Assembly (NCBI GenBank): GCA_913009515.1
Contig: CAJVYO010000040.1
Span: 1-10,058 of the forward strand
Length of the DNA stretch: 10,058 nucleotides
DNA from: an uncultured Methylococcaceae bacterium
Lineage (GTDB): Bacteria > Pseudomonadota > Gammaproteobacteria > Methylococcales > Methylomonadaceae
Direction: 5' to 3'
The translations under genes and the position numbers were made by a program. The notes under the pieces were generated by a model. That model ran no database searches. It was not told the origin of the DNA and worked only from the letters and a program-made list of their open reading frames with translations. Shown here one piece after another: positions 1 through 7,900 of the stretch (positions within the stretch are counted from its first letter, which is position 1; each line of letters opens with the position of its first letter).

Positions 1-1379
1 TGCTGCGTCATTAATAGTATCCCTTCTGGGATAACTTCAATATCGCATTGATTAATATTCACAATACGCGGATGCTTATCACCTAATAAGGTACCGACTA
101 ATTTCACTTGCTCATCAGCATAATAAGCAGTGACTTCCACTAATGCCTCATAGCCTGAAATTACATCAGTTTTAGATTCAGTCAATGCAATGCCTTGACG
201 TTTGGCAATATTTTCCGCATTAACACTGTTCACAGGCGTAGATACTTTGCCTGATAATAAGCCTACTAATGCGGCGACCGAAACCGGACGATTTTCTAAT
301 GCAGCCGCTTTACCTAATAATGCGACTTCAAGGCGTTCAATCGGTGCAGTTGCTAAACCCGCAAGCACTTTACCTAAGCTACTTGCCAAGTCCATAAAAG
401 GGGCTGATTTACGCAACTCTTCTGCTGATAAACGTGGTAAATTCAACGCATTCACTGCTTCACCAGTTTTTAAGAATGTCACTGCTTGACGAGCAATTTC
501 AACACTCACCGCAACTTGTGCTTCTTTAGTTGATGCACCCAAATGTGGTGTAAAAACGATATTATCCAAACCTAATAATGGCGAGTCTTTCGGCGGCTCT
601 TGAGCATAAACATCGAGTGCAGCACCCGCAATCGCATTACTTTCTAAGGCATCATAAAGTGCCGCTTCATCAATTAATCCACCTCTAGCACAATTAATAA
701 TCCGTGCTGAAGGTTTCATCATCGCTAATTGTGCTTTGCCAATAATATTACGAGTTTGTTCAATCACGGGGCAATGTAAACTTAAATAATCGGCTTGTGA
801 GACTAATTCATCTAAACTCACTGACTCCGCGCCACATTCGGTAAAAATATCCGGTGCAACAAACGGGTCATAAGCAATCACACGCATATTTAAACCCACT
901 GCTTTGCGTGCCACAATCCGCCCAATAGTACCAAAACCTAAAATCGCTAAGGTTTTATGACTAACCTCTGCCCCCATCAATTTTGAACGCTCCCATTTAC
1001 CCGCACGAATAGACGCATCGGCTTTGGGTAAATGACGACTTAATGAAAATATATGGGCAATCGCTAATTCAGCAGTCGTGGTTGCATTAGAATCAGGGGT
1101 ATTCATCACAATCACACCCTGTTCAGTTGCGGCTGGAATATCGATATTATCAACACCAATCCCTGCACGCCCGACTAATTTAAGATTTGTCGCTGCTTTT
1201 AATACCTCAGCGGTTACCTTAGTATCACTACGAATCAATAAAGCATCATATTCACCAATCGAAGCACACAACTGTTCAGGTGTCATGCCCACTTCAATAT
1301 GAAGTTGAATGCCTTCTTGTTCGTTTAAAAAATTAACCCCTGCATCTGCCAATTTATCGGCAACTAAAATCTTTTTCAT
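1..1379 (-). CDS. serA: D-3-phosphoglycerate dehydrogenase, long form, C-terminus cut by window edge
   Basis: Oxidises 3-phosphoglycerate to 3-phosphohydroxypyruvate with NAD+, the first committed step of serine synthesis in the cytoplasm. I translated 459 codons from the ATG at 1379; they begin MKKILVADKLADAGVNFL. The NAD-binding Rossmann motif GFGTIG is at residues 148-153. The catalytic triad of the D-2-hydroxyacid dehydrogenase family is present: Arg232 in CARGGLIDE, Glu261 in QEPP, and His279 in TPHLGAST. After about residue 317 there is an extra domain of the ASB (allosteric substrate-binding) type, followed from about residue 452 by the first residues of an ACT domain (IPEGILLMTQ). That order fits the roughly 525-530 residue Mycobacterium/Bacillus-type enzyme, so about 70 residues, mostly the serine-binding ACT domain, lie outside the window. 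No strong ribosome-binding site is visible upstream of the ATG. It is transcribed away from the operon at 1474. Identification is firm; feedback inhibition by serine is inferred from the family. Confidence 0.96.
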   Translation of the reverse strand, partial: MKKILVADKLADAGVNFLNEQEGIQLHIEVGMTPEQLCASIGEYDALLIRSDTKVTAEVLKAATNLKLVGRAGIGVDNIDIPAATEQGVIVMNTPDSNATTTAELAIAHIFSLSRHLPKADASIRAGKWERSKLMGAEVSHKTLAILGFGTIGRIVARKAVGLNMRVIAYDPFVAPDIFTECGAESVSLDELVSQADYLSLHCPVIEQTRNIIGKAQLAMMKPSARIINCARGGLIDEAALYDALESNAIAGAALDVYAQEPPKDSPLLGLDNIVFTPHLGASTKEAQVAVSVEIARQAVTFLKTGEAVNALNLPRLSAEELRKSAPFMDLASSLGKVLAGLATAPIERLEVALLGKAAALENRPVSVAALVGLLSGKVSTPVNSVNAENIAKRQGIALTESKTDVISGYEALVEVTAYYADEQVKLVGTLLGDKHPRIVNINQCDIEVIPEGILLMTQ

Positions 1380-1433
1380 CAACTTAGAATCTCTAAAAAT
1401 AACGACTAAATAAACCGTTCAGCTTAACATTTT

Positions 1434-1442
1434 TGCTATAAT
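1434..1442 (+). promoter_or_regulatory. Extended -10 promoter for the ClC-to-ybaN operon
   Basis: The sequence TGCTATAAT contains a perfect -10 hexamer (TATAAT, 1437-1442) preceded by the TG of an extended -10 element. No good -35 hexamer lies 16-18 bp upstream, which is common for extended -10 promoters. Transcription would start near 1449, giving a leader of about 25 nt before the ATG at 1474. A second TATAAT at 1453-1458 is too close to the start codon to be a likely promoter for this gene. The assignment rests on motif match only. Confidence 0.55.
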
Positions 1443-1473
1443 CCCAACAACTTATAATTTATTTGAAGAGAAA

Positions 1474-2757
1474 ATGCCTGATACTTACCGAAAATCGTTT
1501 TTATCTCTCGCAAATTGGAAATATCGGCTTGTTTTTTGGTGTGGTGCCATTTTTATTGGCATCTTAATTTCAGGGATGACATTATTAAGTGAGCAAGCCG
1601 CTGCGTTTTACCGCACACTGTCATTACAATATCCGTGGTTTAATTTTATTATTGCCCCTTTAGGATTAGCCTTTACCTCATGGCTCACCGTCCGTTTTTT
1701 TGCAGGCAGTCAGGGCAGTGGTATTCCTCAAGTTAAAATTGCCTTAGAAAATTCAGAAGAGCAAATCAACCCGAAAACCTTAGTTTCATTGCGTATTGCT
1801 ATCGGCAAAACCATACTGCCTATTATGGGTTTATTATCCGGTGCATCGGTTGGCTTTGGTGGCCCTGCTACCCATGTTGGGGCTTCATTAATGGCATCGC
1901 TGGGTTCAAGTATTAAATTTCCCACCCATTATTTAAAAAAAGGCTTACTTATTGCTGGTAGTGCTGCAGGATTTGCGGCTATGTTTAGTGCGCCTTTAGC
2001 CGGTATTATCTTTGCCATTGAAGAAATGACCCGTACCTTAGAAGACCGTCTAAGCTCACTAGTACTAACTGCCATTATCCTCTCAGGGGTAACCGCCTAT
2101 GCAATTTTAAATCATACCATTTTTTTTACCGACAACACGCTCAGCCTACCTTGGGGAGAATCATGGCTGGCGATTCCTTTATGCGGTATCGTCGGAGGTT
2201 TATCGGGGGCTATTTTTAGTAAAATTATCGTTTCAGGGCAACGCAAACTCAATTCCTATAATATTTATGTGGTCAAAATCGCGTTTGTTTGTGGCATTAT
2301 TATCGCCATTTTAGGTTATTTATCTCACGGTGAAAGTTTTGGTACAGGCTATCAACTCACTAAAAATATTATCGACCACGATACGCCTATCGACCCTTTT
2401 TTCCCCTTATATAAAATGCTTGCCACCTGTGCGACATTTTTTAGCGGTATTCCCAGCGGAATTTTTGTCCCCTCGATTGCAACAGGCGCAGGCATTGGTG
2501 CAAATTTAGCGGATTTATTCCCCATCGCCCCCACGTCGATTATGATTTTAATGACTATTACTGCTTATTTTTCGGGGATGTTGCAACTGCCATTAACCGC
2601 ATTTGTGATTATTTTAGAAATGACTCATAGTCATGATTTATCGATTCCGATTATGACTACCGCCTTTATCGCGGCCAGCACCTCACGACTTATTAACCGT
2701 AAACCGCTGTATCGAGCCTTATGTGATTTATATTATGAAAAAAATAAAAAAAAATAA
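1474..2757 (+). CDS. ClC-family anion channel/transporter lacking the gating glutamate
   Basis: Integral inner-membrane protein of the ClC superfamily, 427 residues, with no CBS domains after the transport core. Conserved anion-pathway segments are seen in order: GSGIP at residues 81-85 (its serine matches E. coli Ser107), GFGGP at 127-131 (the GREGP site), APLAGIIFAIEEM at 173-185 with the internal Glu pair at 183-184, GIFVP at 329-333, and KPLY at 410-413 whose Tyr413 matches E. coli Tyr445. The odd point is Gly129 where the external gating glutamate of GREGP (E. coli Glu148) should be; this residue is needed for proton-coupled exchange in studied ClCs. The protein may therefore be an uncoupled or differently coupled anion pathway. 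A GAAGAG ribosome-binding site lies at 1465-1470, only 3 nt from the ATG. It is the first gene of the operon, and its last 23 bases overlap the next gene. The family is certain; substrate and mechanism are not. Confidence 0.93.
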   Translation: MPDTYRKSFLSLANWKYRLVFWCGAIFIGILISGMTLLSEQAAAFYRTLSLQYPWFNFIIAPLGLAFTSWLTVRFFAGSQGSGIPQVKIALENSEEQINPKTLVSLRIAIGKTILPIMGLLSGASVGFGGPATHVGASLMASLGSSIKFPTHYLKKGLLIAGSAAGFAAMFSAPLAGIIFAIEEMTRTLEDRLSSLVLTAIILSGVTAYAILNHTIFFTDNTLSLPWGESWLAIPLCGIVGGLSGAIFSKIIVSGQRKLNSYNIYVVKIAFVCGIIIAILGYLSHGESFGTGYQLTKNIIDHDTPIDPFFPLYKMLATCATFFSGIPSGIFVPSIATGAGIGANLADLFPIAPTSIMILMTITAYFSGMLQLPLTAFVIILEMTHSHDLSIPIMTTAFIAASTSRLINRKPLYRALCDLYYEKNKKK

Positions 2758-3247
2758 ACGCTTAGTCGCTATCAGTTTATTATGTTTTTTTGCAGTAGCT
2801 GGATTTTATGCTCAAAATTCAAAAGCTTTGACAGCACCTGATATTGAATTACATACGCTTGATAACCAGCGTTTTAATTTAAAACAACTCCGCGGCAAAG
2901 TGGTGTTAATTAATTTCTGGGCAACCAATTGTGCGAGCTGTTTAAAAGAAATTCCGCATTTAAAAACATGGCATCAAGATTATCATGCCCAAGGTTTGGA
3001 CATTATTGCCGTTAATATGTTTTATGACCGCCCAAATCATGTGGTGCAGGCGGCAAAAAACTTTGCTCTGCCCTATAAAATCGTTTTAGATTTAAAACAA
3101 CATATCGCCAAAGCCTTTGGTGATGTGCAATTTACGCCGACCACTTTTTTAATTGATACCCAAGGCAACATTGTATTTCATCACACCGGCTTATTAAACG
3201 CCGATAAAATGAATACTTTAATTAAACAACATTTACCGACACCTTAA
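2735..3247 (+). CDS. TlpA/ResA-like membrane-anchored or periplasmic thioredoxin
   Basis: A thiol-disulfide oxidoreductase of the TlpA-like/AhpC-TSA thioredoxin group, 170 residues from the ATG at 2735. The N-terminus is lysine-rich (MKKIKKNKR), followed by a hydrophobic segment at residues 10-26, which is a signal peptide or membrane anchor, so the thioredoxin domain (about 33-168) faces the periplasm. The active site is WATNCASC, with the redox cysteines at 66 and 69, and the cis-proline loop is FTPTTF (Pro135). A GTG at 2723 in the same frame would add four residues (MIYI); I prefer the ATG because it puts the charged residues at the terminus, though neither start has a clear ribosome-binding site. 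The gene overlaps the ClC gene by 23 bp, so translational coupling is likely. Family members reduce apocytochrome c or other periplasmic disulfides; the partner here cannot be told. The downstream hemJ hints only weakly at a heme connection. Confidence 0.92.
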   Translation: MKKIKKNKRLVAISLLCFFAVAGFYAQNSKALTAPDIELHTLDNQRFNLKQLRGKVVLINFWATNCASCLKEIPHLKTWHQDYHAQGLDIIAVNMFYDRPNHVVQAAKNFALPYKIVLDLKQHIAKAFGDVQFTPTTFLIDTQGNIVFHHTGLLNADKMNTLIKQHLPTP

Positions 3248-3251
3248 AGGA
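3247..3251 (+). promoter_or_regulatory. Ribosome-binding site of hemJ
   Basis: AAGGA sits 7 nt before the hemJ ATG at 3259 and begins on the last base of the preceding stop codon. It is the clearest Shine-Dalgarno site in the operon and fixes the hemJ start. Confidence 0.7.
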
Positions 3252-3258
3252 CATTGCT

Positions 3259-3684
3259 ATGCTCTGGTTAAAAGCCTTCCATTTAATTTTTATGGTTACT
3301 TGGTTTGCAGGAATTTTTTATTTACCCCGCCTCTATGTGTATCATGCGATGAGTGAAGACAGTATCAGCGATGAACGCTTCAAAGTGATGGAGCGTAAAT
3401 TATTTTATGGCATTATGACCCCCTCCATGATTCTCACCCTCATTATGGGCATTTGGATGCTCATTGATTATGCATGGGCAATGTATTCGGCTATGGGCTG
3501 GCTCCATGTTAAAATAGTACTTATATTAGGGTTAATAACCTATCACTTTTATTGTTACCGATATCTGCTTGATTTTAAAAATAACCGTAACACACGTAGC
3601 CATGTTTTTTATCGTTGGTTTAATGAAATTCCGGTCATATTATTAATCGCTATTATTATTTTAGCGGTCGTCAAACCTTTTTAA
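3259..3684 (+). CDS. hemJ: Protoporphyrinogen IX oxidase, HemJ type (UPF0093)
   Basis: Converts protoporphyrinogen IX to protoporphyrin IX, the penultimate step of heme synthesis, in the cytoplasmic membrane. The 141-residue length is typical of HemJ. About four membrane helices are seen, near residues 5-25, 50-70, 82-100 and 122-139. Family signatures are present: LKAFHLIFMVTWFAGIFYLP at the N-terminus, with the conserved His8 of helix 1 that corresponds to the residue implicated in heme binding in HemJ proteins; WLHVK at 81-85; and RWFNEIPVILLI at 119-130, ending in VVKPF. The gene starts 11 bp after the thioredoxin gene and ends 18 bp before the binding-protein gene. HemJ is the oxygen-tolerant replacement for HemG/HemY in many proteobacteria. 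Whether the host also carries another oxidase cannot be judged here. Confidence 0.93.
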   Translation: MLWLKAFHLIFMVTWFAGIFYLPRLYVYHAMSEDSISDERFKVMERKLFYGIMTPSMILTLIMGIWMLIDYAWAMYSAMGWLHVKIVLILGLITYHFYCYRYLLDFKNNRNTRSHVFYRWFNEIPVILLIAIIILAVVKPF

Positions 3685-3702
3685 GCCACTTATTTATCAT
3701 CA

Positions 3703-4908
3703 ATGCCTAGCCTTATTCACTTATTACTGATTATTTTTGTATCACTGTTAACACAGGGCTGTGAATCACAACAACCGCCTATTCGTGTGGGCGTGTTACA
3801 TTCATTAACAGGTACCATGGCATTTAGTGAAAAACCGTTAGTTGATGCACTGACTTTAGCGGCAGAAGAACTCAATAGACAGAAAGGCGGCGTTTTAGGC
3901 CGGCGTATTGAACTGGTTATTGTCGATGGAAAATCTGACGATGCTCAATTTGCTCTCGAAGCCGAACGTTTAATTACCGAAGAAAAAGTCGCGGTTATTT
4001 TTGGTTGCTGGACCTCCTCTTGTCGCAAAGCGATTAAACCGGTCATTGAAAAACACCAGCATCTGTTATTTTATCCCCTACAATACGAAGGCTTAGAGCA
4101 ATCACCGGATATTATTTACACCGGTGCAACGCCTAATCAACAGATTATTCCCAGCTTACCTTGGGCATTAAAAAATTTAGGCACCTCATTTCTACTTATC
4201 GGCTCTGATTACATTTATCCGCGTACTGCTAATACCATCATCAAAGAAATACTCCCCATACTAAAGGGAAAAGTACTAGGTGAACATTATATTCCATTAG
4301 GTGCAACGGATATGCACGCATTAATGCAAGCCATTGAAAAACATCAACCTGACGTGATTATCAATACCATTAATGGTGATAGTAATATCCCATTTTTTAA
4401 GGCACTTAAACAATTACCGTTTATTCCCGTTATTTCATACAGTATTGCAGAGCCCGAATTACAACAAATTGACCCACGGCTGACAGAAGGACATTATTCT
4501 GTCTGGAATTATTTTCAAAGTATTGATACCCCACGCAATCAACTTTTCACCAAACTATTTAAACAACGCTTTGGTCAACACCGTACCATTAGCGACCCAA
4601 TGGAAGCCAGCTATATCGGTTTACATTTATGGGCAAAAGCCGCTAAACAAGCAAAATCAACGCAAGCACAAGACATAAAAAACGCGATAAACTATATTAG
4701 CCTTAATGCGCCTGAAGGCAGAGTTGCTGTTAATGCAAAAAATCATCACTTATGGAAAACAACACGGATTGGGCTAGCCTTAGAAAATGGGCAATTTGAA
4801 ATTGTTTGGCAATCCAATAATCCTTTAAAACCGCAACCCTTCCCTCATTATAAAAGTAAATTTCAATGGCAAACCTATTTATTGTCTCAACAAAATAAGG
4901 CAAGATAA
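3703..4908 (+). CDS. UrtA/AmiC-like periplasmic substrate-binding lipoprotein, probable receptor subunit
   Basis: A type I periplasmic binding protein of the urea/short-chain amide group (Peripla_BP_5-like), 401 residues. Residues 1-19 form a hydrophobic signal ending in LLTQG before Cys20. This is a plausible lipobox, though Thr at -3 is not the usual Leu, so lipid anchoring is probable rather than certain. The mature domain opens with IRVGVLHSLTGTMAFSE (from residue 27) and continues with KGGVLGRRIEL, FGCWTSSCRKAI, LLFYPLQYEG and YTGATPNQQ. These blocks closely follow those I know from UrtA urea-binding proteins. No permease or ATPase genes (urtBCDE) follow. Instead the stop codon overlaps the start of a large CACHE-containing receptor, which suggests a sensory rather than transport job. 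There is no obvious ribosome-binding site. The start is supported because the next Met lies beyond the signal peptide. The ligand is unknown; urea, amides or branched-chain amino acids are family possibilities. Confidence 0.9.
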   Translation: MPSLIHLLLIIFVSLLTQGCESQQPPIRVGVLHSLTGTMAFSEKPLVDALTLAAEELNRQKGGVLGRRIELVIVDGKSDDAQFALEAERLITEEKVAVIFGCWTSSCRKAIKPVIEKHQHLLFYPLQYEGLEQSPDIIYTGATPNQQIIPSLPWALKNLGTSFLLIGSDYIYPRTANTIIKEILPILKGKVLGEHYIPLGATDMHALMQAIEKHQPDVIINTINGDSNIPFFKALKQLPFIPVISYSIAEPELQQIDPRLTEGHYSVWNYFQSIDTPRNQLFTKLFKQRFGQHRTISDPMEASYIGLHLWAKAAKQAKSTQAQDIKNAINYISLNAPEGRVAVNAKNHHLWKTTRIGLALENGQFEIVWQSNNPLKPQPFPHYKSKFQWQTYLLSQQNKAR

Positions 4909-4910
4909 TG
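4897..4910 (+). promoter_or_regulatory. TAATG stop/start overlap with ribosome-binding site
   Basis: The stop codon of the binding-protein gene (TAA, 4906-4908) shares its last A with the ATG of the receptor gene (4908-4910). AAGG at 4897-4900 lies 7 nt before that ATG. This arrangement favours translational coupling and fixes the receptor's start. Confidence 0.7.
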
Positions 4911-7900
4911 AAATTCAATAACATTAATCAGCATATTTTATTATGGATGCTCGTTATTATTATTCTGCCGATTGCGATGCTAAGTAGTTTTTATGTGCAT
5001 TACTATAATAAAAATTTTAAAACACAGACCTTTCAACAGCTCAATAATATAGCCAATCAAAAAACACATAATATTAATCATCATATTCATGAAGCCATAA
5101 TGAATACACAAATTATTGCCCATGCAGCCTCAACACAAGCCGCCTTAAAAAACCTAGTAACACACTTTCAACAAAGTTCATCTACTCAAAGTATTCGCTA
5201 TCAAACACTACAAACAGATTTTAAGCAGCAAATAAAACCTATTCTCCTAGAGCTTGATATCAATTTCACAGATATATTGCTCACTTCAAACAATCAAGAC
5301 ATTCTTTTTAGCTTGAATAACCCACAATATCAAGCTAAAAATAGCCAAACGCTGCAAACATCACACCCCTCTTTCTCACAATCAATACAACACGCACTGA
5401 ACTTAAAAACCCCTTATCTATCAAAATTTAATAACGAATTTCAAAGTCAGATGCTCCATGCTTTTATTTCTGTGCCTATTATAGAAAAAGGTAAAATTTT
5501 AGGCGTATTAAGCACCCAAATAAATTTAAAAAAGCTCAATCATATTATTAAAAATACACTCGGTTTAGGAAAAACCAGTGCTATAAGTCTTGCTACTGTT
5601 CATAACCATCGCCTATTATTAACTAGCCGAAAGAAACAAACGCCTCTTCAAAATCAAAATCAAACTATTACATTTTGTTATGCTATGCAACAAGCCTTAT
5701 TTGCTAATAGCGGTCATGGCGAAAATAGTGATTGTCAAAATAATAACGTCTTTAGTAGTTACCGTTATTTACCTGCTTTAAATGCAGGCTTAGTCGTTAA
5801 AATAAACACCGCTGAAGCCTTAAAAAAATTACATAATTTTTGGCGTAACAGCATTGGCTTTATTATTGCTTTACTCGGCGGCGTCATGATAGTCGCTTAC
5901 TATTTAAGCTTATTACTGTCTCGGCCGATTCGCCAACTGACTAACATTACCTCAGATATTTCTCAAGGTAAACACCAGCAAGAAATAGAAATCGTTGGTT
6001 CCACCGAAGTTCAAGCTCTAAGTCACGCCTTCAATTCCATGCTACAACAGTTAAACCATGAACGCCAAATATTAGAAGAGCAAGTTCAACAACGTACTGC
6101 CCTCCTCAGTGAGCAAGAACAACATCTGCGACTTTATCGTGACCAAAGCCCTATTGCCAGCATTGAGTTTGATTTAGACCATCAAATAATCGCGTGGAAT
6201 CACGCTGCCGAAAAATTATTTGGCTATACTATTCAAGAAATGCAAGCTCATCGCTTTATTGAAAAACTGATTCCAAACATTCAACAATATGATATTCATC
6301 AAGTTTGGGATGGTCTGATAGCGGGACAAGAATCCGCTAAAATCAATTCCAATGAAGTACTGACTAAAACAGGACAGCTTATTCTCTGTGAATGGCATAA
6401 TAATGTTTTAAAAAATAATACCGGCGATATAATCGGTGTATGCTCAATGGCATTAGATATTACCGAGCGTCACCGCACCAACACCGTTTTAAAAGCCCTC
6501 ACCGAAACACGTGGTTCTAACAGCAATATTTTTCAACTTATCGTACAACAACTCGCTATCTCTCAAAAAGTGAGTCATGTCATACTGGCTCGCTATTCAC
6601 CTAAAAATGCTAATATCGTTGATACTATTGCCGTTTATGGCCAAGGAAAATTAATTGATAACTTTTCCTACCCATTAACCGGCACACCCTGCAATATCTG
6701 CACTAAAAATGGCCGTGCTTTTTATCCTGATAATCTACAAGCTCTTTTTCCACATGATGCCATGCTTGCCAATATAAATGCCGTTAGTTATCGAGGGCAA
6801 ACGCTAAAATCATCAAACGATGAAATACTAGGCATCCTAATTCTTATTGATTCCAAACCCATGCTGGAATCAACATCGAGTCTTATAAAATTATTTGATA
6901 GCCTTGCGGTTAGAGCGACCATTGAATTAGAACGTAAAAAATCAGAAGAAAAGTTACAATTTTCAGCCCGTATTTTTAAAGAAAGCCATGAAGGGATTAT
7001 TATCACCGATGCCAATCATATTATGATTGATGTTAATCCTAGTTTTACTAAGCTCTCGGGCTACGAGCCTTACGAACTCATTGGTAACAATCCTAGCATG
7101 CTAAGTTCAGGTCGCCATTCAACTGAATTTTATGCTGAAATGCGACAAACACTGAATACAAAAGGCTATTGGCAAGGTGAAACTTGGAATCGCTCTAAAG
7201 ATGGTAATTTATACGCACAATTACTGAGTATTAGTGCCTTAAAAGATAATGATGGCACTGTAATTAATTATGTTGGCTTTTCCTCCAATATCACTGCTGA
7301 AAAAGAACAAGCCCAGTCACTTAAATTTATCCTGAATTACGATCCTTTAACAGGCTTACCTAATCGACATTTATTTAATGACCGCTTTGCTCAGGCGATT
7401 GCCAATAATCACAATACCAATAAATTACTCGGCATTTGTTTTTTTGATTTAGATAAATTCACTGAAATCAATCAACAATATGGCAATAACATCGGCAACA
7501 AGTTACTGATTGAAGTGTCTAAACGCTTTCAAGCATTACTGCATGAAAAAGATTCAATCGCCCGATTAGAAGGTGATGAGTTTATTATTTTACTGAATGA
7601 TTTAGATTCTTTTGAGCAGTGTACCAGCACCTTAGATAAGATTCATGACACCATCGCACAAACCTACCATATTGAACATCACACCATCAACGTTCAGGCG
7701 AGCAGTGGTATTACCTTATATCCACTTGATGATGCCGACCCTGAAACCCTCATTAGGCATGCTGATAGTGCCATGTATCAAGCAAAATTAGCGGGACGTA
7801 ATGGTTATCAATTATTTGATACTAGCCATGAACAACAGCTGATTAAACAAAATATTAAACATCAACAAGTAGAGCAGGCATTTAAACAAGGTGAATTAGA

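Noticed and set aside
202..1302. Plus-strand open frames at 202-489 and 1078-1302
   Set aside because: Both lie antisense to serA, whose reading frame carries clear catalytic motifs; their translations show no recognisable domain.
1380..1442. Minus-strand promoter for serA
   Set aside because: The reverse complement gives only loose -10 matches such as TTTATT without a suitably placed -35, so no specific site is supported.
1728..2534. Minus-strand open frames inside the ClC gene
   Set aside because: They are antisense to a conserved membrane-protein gene, with no ribosome-binding site or recognisable product.
6216..7015. Minus-strand open frames inside the receptor gene
   Set aside because: Antisense to well-conserved PAS/GAF coding sequence; no domain seen.
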